Of a DNA stretch of 64,000 nucleotides, positions 33,346 through 46,703 are shown in pieces (position 1 is the first letter of the stretch; each line of letters begins with the position of its first letter). The stretch is taken from assembly GCF_000208745.1 (NCBI RefSeq), contig NC_030851.1:27944912-28008911 (forward strand). The letters run 5' to 3'. The notes under the pieces are model-generated. The model saw nothing but the letters and a program-made list of their open reading frames with translations. It was not told where the DNA came from and did not search any database. This DNA is from Theobroma cacao. Its lineage: Eukaryota > Streptophyta > Magnoliopsida > Malvales > Malvaceae. The position numbers and the translations under genes are program-made.

Positions 33346-34621
33346 AGGACTTGTCGTTTATTTGACCTGATTCGCATGAATGCTATTAAAGTTTTCACTC
33401 TCCAAATCCTTTGTTGAGCATGGACCCTTTTCATAAAGTCATTTACTCATGTGGGGTTTACATGAGGGGTTTTTAATAAGAACTAAAACAAATTGCATTG
33501 TTTTGAAAAATGAATGCATCATGATTTCGTTAAACATTCCTTAATGTTTGCTTGTTCCCTTCTTGTTCACTCACTGGGTTTATACTCACCGTTTTCAACT
33601 TCATGTTTTCAGATCACGAGGCAGTTGGTAACTAGGTCAAAGTGTCTTCGTATATTCAACCCTTGGTAGGTGTCTCGGCATTCAGTAGCTATACATTCAT
33701 CCGAGTCTCTTCGCTGAAAGTCGAGTACTCTTTTGTTGTGTATAGATAAACCGATATAAATTATTAAATTATGTTTAGATAATATATATACTCTTTGATT
33801 GGTATGCCACTATGAGATGGCAATGTTTAGTATTATTTTGATTCAAAGTTATAAAATGTAACTTAGCAACTTTTAATGGAATGGTGAAAAGGTTATATTA
33901 ATATGCTTGCTTGGGCTTAGTGGACTACGTCCATTGGGCCCATGAGCCGGTCATGGCCCAGAATTTGGGTCGTGACATAGAGGTTTGTGGCACGTTTTCC
34001 AAAATGAAAAACACCAAGAGCAAGAGTGAAACATCAAACTCAAAATTCCTCAAGAATCACTCTAAAAAGTCAAAATGTTCTTTCTTTGAGCTACTTAAGC
34101 GTTAAACTTCCTTATTTCTTTTAAGAGCCTTAATTCTCTCTTTGTACACATTATATTATTCAGCCTTTTAGAGGCATTTGAGCTTACTCTTCATCTTCTT
34201 TGCACTTCACTGTAAAGGTTATTCCTTAACCTCAAAAAACTAGTGTTGTTGTGAGTGGTTATACCTTAACCAAGTGAAAAGGTAGAGGGGTTAAATCTAA
34301 GCCTAGAAAAGACTAATTTGTCAAAGTTATTATTGAACCTTGAAAACTATTTGCCTAGTGGAATCTAAACTCCTTAGCAATCTAAAGGAGATGATGCAGG
34401 CAAAAAGGCTAAACCTACATAAAAATCTTTGTGTTCCTCCTTTGTTCTTTTAAATTCTTTTTATTGCTTTTAACTCTTCAAACTATCTTTGATATACTTA
34501 AAAAAGGAATTATGCATCTTTAGCTTATTGGTTTAAAAGAAGTTTTTTATCTTCAAAAGGCGCAAAGAATATTAAAAATCATTAGTTCACACCTTCTTGA
34601 GATTATCCTTTAGAGCTAACA

Positions 34622-34900
34622 CTTTAATAGTCTCGATACTTTGTGTGTAGGTCTCGAGACTTCTGTTTTTGGTTTGTAGGTCCGAGATCTTATGAACATG
34701 TCTTAAGACTTACTTCATCCCAAGCAACAAGTATCGATACCTTCCAACAAAGCCTTAATATCTTGACTTTAGAATGTCAATTTTAGGCCAAAATCAAGTC
34801 CTTTGAACTCCTAAAACCTCATTCTTTCAAGTCAACATAATTTGGGTATCGAAATATATTTTTCGAAGGCATAAACATTTAGGATTTCAGTAGTAAAATG
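34622..34900. repeat. Second stretch of element-C-type TCGA repeats
   Basis: Directly after the C LTR end comes sequence with GTCTCGATACTTT, GTCTCGAGACTTC and AGTATCGATACC, the same repeat type as in the LTR. It is probably part of an older related LTR into which C was inserted, or an inverted piece of the same family. Confidence 0.5.
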
Positions 34901-35072
34901 CAATTTACATGCTCACCAAGTTAAGTTATAAATTTAACCTTACTTGAAGGTTGGGGTCTCACATGTATATAGTTGAGGAATGAGGATGCTTTTTAAAAAG
35001 AATTAATTCATGTAATTAACATACACCAACAATTAATTATAATTTTTTAGATTTCTAAATCCAAACTATTCT

Positions 35073-35524
35073 GGCTATGATACCAATTGTTAAAGATAAT
35101 AAATTTATACTGACCCAAAGTCTATCATAGTAGGAATTTTGAACGCAAAAGTGTACATGATTCTTGACCCATGATTTGATAGCAAAAACAATACTGATCC
35201 GATTGAATGTTGGAATTTAGTACATTAGGATTTTTCTCCTCTTTAATCTACAACTCTTTAGTGGGTGAGATTATTAATTTTTAACGTAGAGAGGAGAGGA
35301 GATCTAGCCTTACTTTTATATAGTGAATCCTTAGTCTTATAATAGGTTTTCAAGCCTACATCTTAAACCCGCATATAATATTAAAGTTTAACTCAATTTA
35401 TTAGATTATATTATGCACCATAATATTATCTCTATATCAAGATTAAATTAATTTAGCCTGATTTTGATCAATATAAAAATAAATAATATAAGTTCACACT
35501 ATAATTTTACAATAATATCTAACA
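35073..35524 (-). mobile_element. LTR with primer site, minus orientation
   Basis: On the minus strand a 437-bp LTR (35088-35524) starts TGTTAGATATTATTG and ends TTTAACA. It is followed by ATTGGTATCATAGCC (35073-35087), a variant of the tRNA-Met primer-binding site. The interior to the left is short and non-coding, so this is a 5' LTR remnant of a Copia or TRIM element. Confidence 0.65.
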
Positions 35525-37505
35525 TTCTGGAGATCTGTGACAAACTAAGAATAAAATCTTTTTGAGTTTGGATGTAGAGATTTTAAGATTGTTTAAAGAT
35601 TTTGAGGATAGATTAGAGGTCTAGTGCATGGCATCTCCAGAGGTCATAGGAGAGGGAAAGAAATGTTCAGGAGAGAAAAGAAGAAGATCATGAATGGAAG
35701 CAGAGGAAAGAGAGAGATAATAAAGAAAGCAAAACACTTATGAAGATGTAAAAAAATAGTTAACGAACGGTAAAGTCCAGAATCGTCAATAATGGTAAAA
35801 GGTTGAGGGAAATGAGATCAAAGAAAGACAGAGTAAACTGTTGGTTTTCTTTGTCAAGAACATAATAGGTTTTTCATTTTTATTTTTTAAGTTTAATTAA
35901 TTAAATTTAAAATTAAAAAAATAATTTTTATATTTTATTTTTAAATAATAATTATCACATCATCAAATTGAAATCACCTATAATTATCACATCATCTAAT
36001 AGTGCCACTTTGCTGCCAATGTGAAAGGGCTAAAGGTGACATCAACATGTTTCATATAAATTAAATTGAAATGACACAAAATAATAAATTGATAGCTCAG
36101 TTACTCCAAAGGAAAGAATAAGAATTAGAAAAGACACAAAATAATAGATCCACAATTTTATTATTTTAAATAAAAAATAGAGATTTAAATAAACGTTTTG
36201 ATGTAATTTGAGAGTTTCATTTTCACAATTATGCTTATAATTTAAACTCTAATTGCTCCAAAGGTCCAAGAAATTTTAAACCATTTTATGTTTGTGCTAT
36301 TTACAAAATGCCAGTTTTATCTCCTCAGGTAATTAAGTGATACTAGTTTTTTTCATTAAATAAAAGTGATAATGGGTTTTGATTTTTCCTTTTATGGAAG
36401 CGAAAGTTCATTATGAACAGATTAAGCAAAAGTTCTAGGATTAGCATGCGGCACTGCCTCCGCGGTAGCCGATCCCGTTTAACCCGCTTGGTGCTAGGAG
36501 CCCGGCAAGAAAGATAAAATCAAAGAATAATGCATGACCCACGACTTCTTACCCCGCGTGAGAACCACGTGCAGACCATTTTCCATCCATCAAGGTGATT
36601 TTTTCTCAACCGTTTTGCATATTAAATATAATAGTTAGTTACGAATATAATGATTTCAATATTTGTAGAGTAAAAGTTATATCCATACCTATTTATCTAT
36701 AATTTATAATCTATAATATATAAAGGTATTGATATTAAAAAAGATTTTAATTGGTCAAAAATTATTTTTGTTCATTATATTTCTAAATTATCATTGTAAA
36801 TATTTTTTATCGTAAATATTAATAATAAAATTTATCCAATATATAAATTAAAATTTTAATTGCATCAATGATCTTCATTAAAAACATTTTTATTCTAACT
36901 ATTACTAAGATTTATCTAATTTAGAATTAAAAATTCTATTACATTCAATGACTTCCATTCAACACTATTTTTCTTAATATTAATATTAATATTAATATTA
37001 AATAATTTATTGATTAATATTACAAAATTTCAATTATTTATATTTTAAATTGAACACTTTAGAAACATTTGTATATATACATATATATATATATAATTGG
37101 TATTTAAAGCAAATATAAAATAAGTGTTCATGCGCAATTTCCATATCAATAAATACTAATATGTATGAAAACCCAAATGTGGCAAAATTTTTTATTGATG
37201 AAAACAAACATATTTAAAATTTGATTAATTTATATTATTATTTATTAGGGGAATTAAGAATAAAATTACTTAATGCTTATAAGCTAAAATTATATTTAGC
37301 GTATACTAATAAGTAATAAGATCAATATAATTAGTTTTAATTTTAAATATAATCAATTATTATAATTTATGGATATTAATATTAATTATATTTAAGTAAT
37401 TAGATTATTGAGCTATTTCTTTAAATATGAAATTTAAATACTTTATACTTTTATATGAAATAAAATTAATAGCCAAACACTTAAGTGTAAAAATTTAAAT
37501 CAACT
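35525..37505. other. AT-rich intergenic DNA, no gene seen
   Basis: Purine-rich at 35640-35850 and very AT-rich from 36600. A short GC-rich island at about 36440-36590 (with GCACTGCCTCCGCGG and CCACGTG) stands out and is discussed in the findings. There is no convincing ORF or RNA gene. Confidence 0.55.
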
Positions 37506-39430
37506 TGTTAACTTTAATTCGAGTATAATTTTGATAATGGCAAAATAATCATAATCTACTTGAACATCACTTATGTTATCCTTGACAAATTCTTGAAATG
37601 ATTTAGATGCTTGAAATGATTTAGTTCTCATACACTTATTATTACATGATAACAAGCTTGTTTATTTTAGTTATATGAATTCTTGAAGTCTTTGAATTTT
37701 CACTTGCTTAACAAATGTCTACAAGCTTGAATGACTTAGCTATATGAGTGTTAAATTTGTTTGAAAGAGTTCTACTTATGATCCCTCTAACATTGACCTT
37801 TGAGATATTTAAATTGCAAGTTAGGTGCACAAGATGAGAAGTTCATTGATGCAATATAGGTGCACAACACCAAGGTTGTCTATACAACACCAAGGTTGTC
37901 TCAAGACAAGAAATTCACTCTTAACTCAACATTTGATGACAAGGAAGAAGCAAGAAAGAAATAGCCAAAGTTCTATGCTAAAATGTCAAGGAATCTTGAA
38001 GTAATGAAACTCCAATCGATCTTAGAGTAAGGCAAGTCAACCTTATGGTAGAACGAGCAAGAACGGACAAGGAAACTTGAAAAATATACAGCCATAGGAG
38101 ACCTTATAAATCCTATAGTCGACCTTAAGGCATAACACTTGCAAAATTTAAAGCATTGAGAAGTCATAGTCAACCTTGATGAAGCCATAGTCGAACACAC
38201 CAAGCTAGACTTCAAAAATACAAGCTTTTTGAAGTGGATTGACTAGTGAACTTTCATACTCAATTATAAATGATTGCTGGACACAAAATTCAAAAGGAAA
38301 ACGGCTAGTTTCTTACTTTAATTATCTCCAATAGCTCTAAGACTCTTCCAACTATAAAAAAGACCATTTAAAAGCATTTCAAAGTGATGAAGAAGAAAGA
38401 AAAGGCTAAACTCTTGAGGATCAAGGTCTTGAAAGAAAATGAGAAAAACCTAGCCTTCTTGACTTAAAATTTCTTTGTGTTTTCACTCTCATATTTATAT
38501 CCTATCTTCATACCCAATGTTAGGAATTCTTTCCCCATTATACCCACTTAGCAAAATCTAGCTTTTATAGGCATTCTTGATATTTTTGTAAATGTTCTAA
38601 CTTAGCTTTGAAAATTTAATCTAAAGGTTATGGTTGATCCTAGAAAAAGTCATTGTATGAGTTTGTGGTTGAGTTCGTTAAAAATCATAGGTTATCGCTT
38701 GATTTCATGAAAAAGCCCTTGTAAGGGTTTCGCTTGATCCCGTGAAAAAGCTAGTGTAAGGGTTATCACTTGATTCCGTTAAAAAGCAAGAATCCCTTTA
38801 TGAATTGTGTAAAGGCTATTGCTTGATCCCTTTAAAAGCAAGAATCCCTTTGTCTATTGTGTAAAGGTTATTGCTTGAGCTCGTTAAAAAGTAAAAATTT
38901 CTTTTAATCGATAGAAAATTCCTTAGTGAGCCAAGGGAGTGGATGTAAACATTTGAGAAAGTTGAACCACTATAAAATCTTTGTGTCTTGATTTACTTTT
39001 ATACTTTATGATTTTTTATTGAAATTCTACTTTAGAAAAATCACTTACTTTGATTTTAACACAAGTAGGAAATCCATTTTGACAAAAAGTTTAACTTTTA
39101 CTTAATGTCTTCATTTTATCATTGCCTTATTTTGCTATACTTCAATTCAAGAAAACCCATTTCATAAAGCACTTGTAATTTGATTCATATTTTTAACATT
39201 TAAGTTTTGATTCTTTTTTAGTCTTTCTTTATCATCAATACATTTTTACTCTTGGAAATTTTTTTTTTGTGTTAAACTTATTTGATTTGTACTTGAAAAA
39301 CATTTAAAGAATTAGAAAACACTGCTATAGTCAACTATAAAAGGCTTCTAGTTGACTATGTTAGTGAAAAACTCATTTTAAGGCAATTTGAAAACCTTAT
39401 AGTCGACTCTACTGATCTTATAGTCAACCC
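37506..39430 (+). mobile_element. Sirevirus-like LTR G (boundaries approximate)
   Basis: Starts TGTTAACTTT. It contains TATAGTCGACCTT-type repeats (about 38000-38220), a 22-bp duplication with CAACACCAAGGTTGTC near 37870, a TATA-like ACTATAAAAAAG near 38356, TTGATCCCGTGAAAAAGC-type tandem repeats (38630-38890) and GGGAGTGGATGTAAAC near 38929. This is the shared layout of the Sirevirus-like LTRs here. Further TAGTCGACTCT copies lie at 39335-39430, so the true end is unclear. No coding interior is attached. Confidence 0.6.
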
Positions 39431-39554
39431 TTGGTTAGAAAATCGTTTTCAAAAGATGTAGAAAAAGTTTCAAAAAGAGTTATGATACATATGTAAATCT
39501 TTGGCAAAATAACTCAATCAAATGCAAGAAAATAATTTTTTTTAAATGCTTTAA

Positions 39555-40157
39555 TGGTATGTTTGGTATGGTGGAATAGCTAAGCCATTCCCCCTTTTTT
39601 TCCTTTCTCATTTTTATTCTTTTGTTTGGTTGGTTTTTAAGGTGGGGAATAGGCATTCCAACTAATGGCTATTTCCCAAAATCTTAATTTAGCCATTCCT
39701 TACCTCCCCCATGTTAAATGGCTATTTCATGACTATGGAATAGAGTAAAAAATTTATTAGACAAAAATGTCCCTATTTATTGAAAATAATTACGACTTAC
39801 AAATAGAAAATGAAAATAAAGAAAAAGAAAAAAGAAATTAAAATAAAAAACTATATTAATAATTTAATAATAAATTATTACTGTTTAAATTTTTAATGAA
39901 AATAGAAATTCAAAGTTTAAAAAATAAAAATACTAATAGAGAAAAATAAAAGAAATTGAAATAAAAAATACATTATCAATTTAATAATAAATTATTAATA
40001 TTTTAAAATTTTAATGAAAATAAATTAAAAGATTAAAAAAGGAATAATATCATTAAATTATAATAATAAGTTTACTAAATTATAATAAAAGGTAATTTAT
40101 CATTTTATTATTTATTCCTTAACTATTCCAAAATTATTCCTACCAACCAAACATCAG
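39555..40157. mobile_element. MITE-like element with inverted ends
   Basis: The left end TGGTATGTTTGGTATGG..GGAATAG is mirrored by the right end CTATTCCAAAATTATTCC, then TACCAACCAAACATCA. The interior is AT-rich and non-coding, with repeats of GGAATAG/CTATTCC type. Length is about 600 bp. The class (PIF/Harbinger or hAT) cannot be fixed because no clean target duplication is seen. Confidence 0.55.
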
Positions 40158-40276
40158 AATGAGTTATAACAACAATTTTTACTTTATTCTATTACATGAA
40201 CCAAACTCAATAATAATCATTCAATTTTATTCATTATTTATTTTATTTTATTTCATTTCGTGAACTCAGTATGTAA

Positions 40277-41451
40277 TGTTGGCTCCATTAGTTTTTGATG
40301 ATAATAAAACATTCCCATTCATTTGTGTCTAATATTTCTACTTAAATGTGCAGGACAAGAATTTTATGCCAATGATAAATAAATTATTCCAAGGGACATA
40401 TAAAATATCATATGTATAAAAAGTCATAATTTATCAACAAAACAGAAGCTCCTTAGTTGAATAATAAAGGGTTAGTCAGCTAAAATTCAAATAAGAAGTT
40501 GGCAGGCTCAAGAGCATTGAGAAACAGAAAAGACTTAGTCGACCAAGCAATGGGTCAGTCAACTAAGAGCCTACTGTCGAAACTAAGATCAGAAAACAGA
40601 AACGACTTAATCGACTAAAAAGGAAGTTAGTCGTCTAAGTGCTCACTGCCAAAAACTGGGATCAGAAAACAGAAACTACTTAGTCGACTAAGAGCGCAGT
40701 TAGTCAACTAAGATCATTTTATCAAAAAATTTGAATTGAGCACTAGAAAATAGATTAACGGCCAGAACTGCCACCAAACTATTTTCAACAGTTAAAAACA
40801 GCCTAACACCTATTAGAGCTGATTTTCCAAGTATTTAAGAGGCTTCCAACGACTAGAAAAGCAATTAAGGCTTCCAAGAACAAAAAGAGCTAAAAAACCA
40901 GCAAAAACTCTCTGCATTCTTCTGCACTTCACGCCTATCCTTGTAAAAGATTCAAGCATTTCACTTTGTACCACTTTGATCAAGTCAGTGATCATAGGTA
41001 CACCTTTATTTCTCTTCTCCTTGCATGCTTAGAGTGTGTGAGACACTCTAAGAGAATTTATTCAAGCTTGGATTGCTTGATTGAGTGTATAGGTTCTAAC
41101 TTAGCCTAGAAAAGTTAATTGTTGGGTTTTGGTTGATCTTGGTAAAAACCATTGTGAAAGGTTTTGGCTGAGCCTAGTAAAAGCCATTGTAAAGCTTAGT
41201 GGAAGTTTGTGAATTTTACCGTTCATAGTGATTGGTTTGGAAAATCCTTGGTTGAACAATGAAGGTAGTGGATGTAGGGCTTGGACCGAACCACTATAAA
41301 TTATTGTGTGATTGTCTGCTCTGTTTTTAGTTTTTCATTCTTTGTTAAATCTTTATTTTATCTTGCAATTGTCCCCAATTAGAAGTCAATTTTAGTAAGA
41401 GCCAAAAAGTTCTATTCACTCCCCCTCTAGCATATTTACTTGGGACCAACA
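40277..41451 (+). repeat. 5' LTR of element E
   Basis: Starts TGTTGGCTCC and ends GGGACCAACA. TTAGTCGACTAA-type palindromes occupy 40533-40712 in three pairs. A TATA-like AAGTATTTAAGAGG lies near 40830, and GTAGTGGATGTAGG (about 41267) with CCGAACCACTATAAA lies near the end. Confidence 0.95.
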
Positions 41452-41453
41452 AG

Positions 41454-41465
41454 TGGTATCAGAGC
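41454..41465 (+). other. Primer-binding site of element E
   Basis: TGGTATCAGAGC, tRNA-Met type, two bases after the LTR. Confidence 0.88.
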
Positions 41466-41509
41466 AAGTTCCTTGTTCTTAAGGTCTAACACCTTTTGGG
41501 AAGATCCAA

Positions 41510-43058
41510 ATGGCTCCTCAAAAATCAGTAGTGGCTAAGGAACAATCAACAAATAGACCAACTCTGTTTGATGGCTCAAATTACCCATATTGGAGTACTA
41601 GGATGTCAATATACATTAGAGCAATAGATTATGAGATGTGCGATGTCATAATTGATGGTCTTTTTATTCTTTCAACCTTAAATGTTGTAACCAATGAGAT
41701 GTTTCTTAAGCCAAGGTTTGAATGGACCTGAAGCTGAAACCAAAAGAGTCCAAACCAACTTTAAGGCAATCAATACATTGCATTGTGCTTTAACTCCCAC
41801 TGAATTCAATAAAGTGTCAACCTGTACCACAGCTAAACAAGTGTTGAATAAACTTAGAATTATTCACAAAGGGACTTCACAAGTTAAGGAGTCCAAGATA
41901 GCCATCTTAACCAACAATTATGAGATGTTTAAGATGGAACCTAGTGAAGATATCATCAGCATGTTAGATAGATTCACAAATATTACAAACAAATTAAGTC
42001 AGCTAGGCAAACCAATTCCTGAGCATGAAATCGTTAAAAGACTTCTTAGAAGCCTACCAAAAAATTAAAAGCCAAAGGTGACTGCCATTTGTGAAGTCAA
42101 GGACTTAAATGTTATAAATCTAGATGAAATTTGTGGTTATCTTCTTACTCACGAATTAAAACTCAAAGAAGAGGAAGAAGAAGACAAGAGGGAAGCAAAG
42201 GAAAAGAAGAAAAGTATTGTCTTAAAAGTAAGCATCCTTGAAGAAGAATTGGACAGTTTATCTTGTGATGATGATGAGGAACTATATATGGTTGCAAGAA
42301 GGTTTAAAAAGCTTATGGGCCAAAGAAATCGGAGATTGGCTAGAACAAGATATAGAAGAGAGCAAGGCTCTTCATGGAAAACCAAAAATAAAAACGAGTC
42401 TAACAAGAAGGAAAATCTTATATGCTTTGAATGCAAGAAGCTAGGACACTTCAAGTCAGAATGTCCCTTGTTAAAGGAAGATGCGCAAAAAAAAAACAGA
42501 AAATCGAAGAAAGCAATGGTGGTTGCAACCTAGTCAGATAGTGATACCTCAAGTTTTGATGATGAAGAAGAAAATATGGAAGAAATAGCTAATATGTGTC
42601 TAATGGCAACGGATGATGAATCCAAAGTATCTTCATCCCCCTGTGATATTTCAATTGATGAATTACAAGAGGAGTATGAATGTCTTTATGATGAATTCGA
42701 GAAACTTGCATCAAAATATAAAACTTTGAAAAGAAAAACTGCATCTCTTAAGATTGATTTGCAAAAGATAAAATATGGCTTCAATTCTATTTTTGAGCAA
42801 AGAAATTTTCTGCAAATTGAATTAGAGTATTCAAAAATAGATTTTGAAACTCTAAAATTGGAATTAGAAAACAAAACCGAAGCCTTGCAAAAGGCAGTTG
42901 AAGAAAATGTTGATCTTAAAAGTTTGAGGAAAGAAACATCAAGGAGGAACATATACTTTAAGAAAAATTCTGATAATGCTTCATTTAGATGTTATAATTG
43001 CGAAAAATATGGACATTTATCTTATGACTGTTATAAAAATAGTAGCATAGAAAACTAG
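41510..43058 (+). pseudogene. gag of element E
   Basis: Starts MAPQKSVVAKEQSTNRPTLF with NYPYWSTRMSIYI. A frameshift near 41725 moves the reading by one base, and stops lie at about 42066 and 42531. Two zinc knuckles are intact: CFECKKLGHFKSEC near 42425 and CYNCEKYGHLSYDC near 42991. A coiled coil of about 100 residues lies between them. In an active element this protein would form the particle core and bind the RNA. It is close to the gag of element B. Confidence 0.9.
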
Positions 43059-43064
43059 AAAAAT

Positions 43065-46000
43065 TTGGGTTCCAAAAGGATCCTATATTGTAGCTAACCT
43101 TCAAGGACCCATCAAAGTATGGGTACTTATTAAGAAAAACTGAAAATATGTTTTGTAGGTTGAGCTGAATCTAAAAGACACATGGCCAAGAGCTCAACTA
43201 AAGAAGAAGGAACCATGGTTTATGGACAGTGGCTGCTCAAGGCACATGATTGGAAACGAAATGTTGTTTGCTTAGTTGGACAAGAAAAATAGAGGTATCA
43301 TCTCCTTTGGTGATGACTCAAAAGGTAGAATTTATGGTATATGAACCATTGGTAAGAACTCTCAAGCTCGAATTAGTCATTTGTTACTGGTTAAAAGTTT
43401 GAAACACAATTTATTGAGTATCTGCCAACTCTGTGATAAAGGTTTTAAGGTATGCTTTGACTCAAATAAATGTGAAGTAATAGATATAAGTACTAACAAA
43501 GTTTCATTTATAGGAAAAAGAATTAAGAATATGTATGTTATATTTCTTGAAGATCTTGAAGTGAATTGTGAAACATGTCTTATAGCTAGTGTTGAAAATG
43601 ATGGTCGGTTATGGCATAGGAGACTTGGTCATATAAGCATGCATACCATTTCAAATTTGATAAGAAAAAATTTGGTTATAGGATTGCCTGAACTTAAATT
43701 TGAATATGATCAAATTTGTGATGTATGTCAACTAGGAAAACAAGTTAAAACATCTTTCAAAAGTAAGAAGAATGTGTCAACCTCTAGACCACTAGAATTG
43801 CTGCACATTGATCTATTTGGGCCAATTAGTACAACTAGTCTAGGAGGAAAATCATATGGCTTTTTGATAGTTGATGACTACTCTATGGATACTTGGATCT
43901 ACTTCCTTGCTCATAAGAATGATGCACTATCAGCATTTATAAATCATTGTAGGAAAGTTGAAAATGAAAAAGGACTTGTCATAGTTAGTATTATGAGTGA
44001 TCATGGTGGTGAGTTTGAAGGAGATGAATTTGAAAACTTTTGCAATGAAAAAGGATTGGATCATAATTTTTTTGCACCTAGAACACCTCAGCAAAATGGA
44101 GTTGTAGAAAAGAAAAACCAAACCTTAAAAGAAATGGCTAGAATTATGCTGTGTGAAAATAATTTACCAAAATATTTTTGGGTAGAAGCTGTCAACATAG
44201 CAGCATATATTCTCAATAGAGTCTCAATTAGAGCCATGATATCAAAGACTCCATATGAACTTTACAAGGGTAGGAAACCAAATATCTCTCATATTAGGAG
44301 TTTTGGCTATAAATGTTTTGTATTGAACAATGGAAAATATCCTCTTGGAAAGTTTGAGGCAAAAAGTGATGAGGCAATATTTTTAGGATATGCATTAAAC
44401 TCAAAGGTCTATAAAGTTTTTAACAAAAGGACTTTAACTGTTGAAGAATCGATCCATGTAGTTTTTGATGAATCAAATGCCTTGCAAAAGGAAGTTCTTG
44501 CAGATGATGATGATACGGATGATCTTGAAAGACAAATGGAAGAAATTAATTTAGATGATAAGAAAAATAGTGAAGAAAAGTCCCTAGGAGGAGAAACAAA
44601 ACCCCCACCTTTAAAAACATTGCAAAGAATCAAAAATTAGCATAGTGACCTTCCAAGAAGCTAGAGATATGTAAAAGACCATCCATAAGAGCTAATCATA
44701 TGAGATATTACACAAAGTGTCAAAACTAGGAGAGGAGTTAGAGAGACATGTGAGTTTTTAGCTTTCATATCTCAAATTGAGCCTAAGAGCTTTGAAGAAG
44801 CAGAAAAAGAGGAAAGTTGGGTAATGGCCATGCAAGAGGAACTTGATCAATTCAAAAGAAACCATGTGTAGTCATTAATTTCTAGGCCTTTAAATCACCC
44901 TATTGTTGAGACAAAATGGGTCTTTAGAAATAAGGTAGATGAGCAAGGAAATGTTATTAGGAACAAAACTAGGTTAGTGGCTCAAGGGTATAACCAAGAT
45001 AAAGGAATTGACTATGATGAAACCTTTGCACATATTGCTAGGATAAAAGCTATAAGATTGTTACTTGCATTTGCTTGTTTTATGAACTTTAAATTATTTC
45101 AAATGGATATAAAAAGTGTATTTTTAAATGGTTTCACTCAAGAAAAAGTATATGTTGAACAACCCCTCGAATTTGAGGACTATGAAAAACCAGATTATAT
45201 GTTCAAACTTCTTAAGGCTTTGTATGGACTAAAGCAAGCTCCAAGAGCTTTGTATGAAAGACTTTCTAAGTTCTTAGTTGAAAAAGGTTACGTTAGAGGC
45301 AGCACTGATACAACATTGTTTATTAAGAGATACTTAAATGAATTAATTGTTGTTCAAATCTATGTGGATGATATTGTTTTTGGTGCAACTCATGAGGCTT
45401 TATGCAAGAACTTTGCTGAAGAAATGTAGGGTGAATTTGAGATGAGCATGATGGGATAGCTGAAATTCTTTCTTGGACTCCAAATTAAACAAAGTGAGGA
45501 AGGAATTTTCATAAGCCAAGAATGATACATTCAAGACATGCTTAAAAAGTTTGACATGCTGAAGGTGAAATCAATTAGCACACTAATGAGTCCATCCACC
45601 AAACTTGATGTTGATGAAAAGGGAAAGGATGTTAAACAAAAGCTCTATAAAGGTATGATCGAATCACTACTTTATTTAACAGCCAGCAGGCCTAATATCC
45701 AATTCAGTGTATGTTTGTGTGGTCGTTTTCAATCTCAACCCAAGGAATCACACTTGACCGCTGTTAAAAGAATTTTTAGATACCTCTTAGATACACAAAC
45801 TTTAAAGATATGGTATCCTAGAGAATCATCCTTTAATCTAGTTGGATATTTAGATGCAAATTTTGCTCGAAGCAAAATTGATAGAAAGAGCACTAGTGGA
45901 ACCTGCCAGTTTCTAGGTAGTATACTTGTGTCATGGTCAAGTAAAAAATAGAATTCAGTTGCTCTCTTTACAGCTAAAGCCGAATACATTTCTCTAGGTA

Positions 46001-46260
46001 GTTGTTGTGCTTAAGTCTTGTGGATTAAACAACAACTAAAAGACTTTGGATTAACAATGGATAACATACCAAAATATTGTGATAATACAAGTGCAATCAA
46101 CATTTCAAAAGATCCTATACAACATTCTAAGACTAAGCATATTAAGATTATGCATCATTTTGTTAGAGATCATGTAGTGAAAGGTGATATTAAAATTGAG
46201 TTTGTTAATACTTTACAACAATTAACTGGCATATTCACAAAGCCTCTAAATGAGGAATGA
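43065..46260 (+). pseudogene. pol of element E: protease, integrase, reverse transcriptase, RNase H
   Basis: All segments are in one frame, broken by stops. Protease-like: FMDSGCSRHMIGNEML near 43219. Pre-integrase zinc region: LWHRRLGHISMHT to ICDVCQLGKQ (43608-43741). Integrase core: IDLFG, IMSDHGGEFEG and PQQNGVVEKKN, carrying the D, D and E residues (43807-44115). Reverse transcriptase: VAQGYNQDKGIDYDETFAHI (44980-45040), MDIKSVFLNG and YVDDIVFG (about 45360). RNase H: YLDANFARSKIDRKSTSGTC (45847 on), CDNTSAINISKDP and HIKIMHHFVRDHV. Main stops lie near 44640, 45429, 45951 and 46015. The region just after integrase (44640-44980) is also broken. Confidence 0.93.
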
Positions 46261-46703
46261 TTTTGTGAGATTAGAAGAAATTTAAGAATGGTTAGTGTGC
46301 AGGAGCTTAAGAAAATTCTGAAATTTTCACAAAGGACAATAAGCACTTAGTTGACTAAGAGAGTCACTTAATCAACTAAGAGCATTCTGTCTCTTTAAAT
46401 AATAAGAATCAGTCAGTTAAAGAAATGAGGAATTAAATAATGAAAAGAAACTGCCTATCGGGTGATGGAATAGAAAAGAAAACCACCTTACCAAAAATAA
46501 AATTTAAGAGGGAAATTTTTAAATTTTAAAAGATAAGGTTACTGAATATATTTAAAGAAGGGGAGACAGACGATTTTGATAGAATTCAACCTCTCTTAAC
46601 ACATTCTCACTTCATTTTCTCTCATCTAAAATCGACCCTACTAAAACAAAAATTCTTTCTTCTCAAACCCACAAAACCCTAAGCCATAAATCTCTCAAAC
46701 CAA

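Larger units (their letters stand above)
31529..33977 (+). mobile_element. Tekay-like solo LTR with perfect target duplication TAGAG
   Basis: Starts TGTGAGACC and ends GGGTCGTGACA, with TAGAG on both sides (31524-31528 and 33978-33982). It is a sister copy of the LTR at 4432-7010. It contains the tandem array (32497-32640), an AT microsatellite with an 86-N gap (32677-32762), and the CTGCAG-centred palindromes (32949-33345). It interrupts the LTR of element C. Confidence 0.92.
30731..34621 (+). mobile_element. 3' LTR of element C, split by a Tekay-like solo LTR
   Basis: Starts TGTTAAACTC after a polypurine tract and ends GAGCTAACA. Without the insert and one target copy (31529-33982) it is about 1437 bp. 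It carries paired GTATCGAGAC-type repeats (30924-31384), a GGTTATACCTTAACC repeat near 34258, and GAGATGATGCAGGC near 34388, in the order seen in the other Sirevirus-like LTRs. The upstream part of the element is lost. Confidence 0.8.

Noticed and set aside
36680..36760. Helitron-like 5' end (TCTATAATATATAAAGG)
   Set aside because: No CTRR end with hairpin could be paired with it in the AT-rich DNA.
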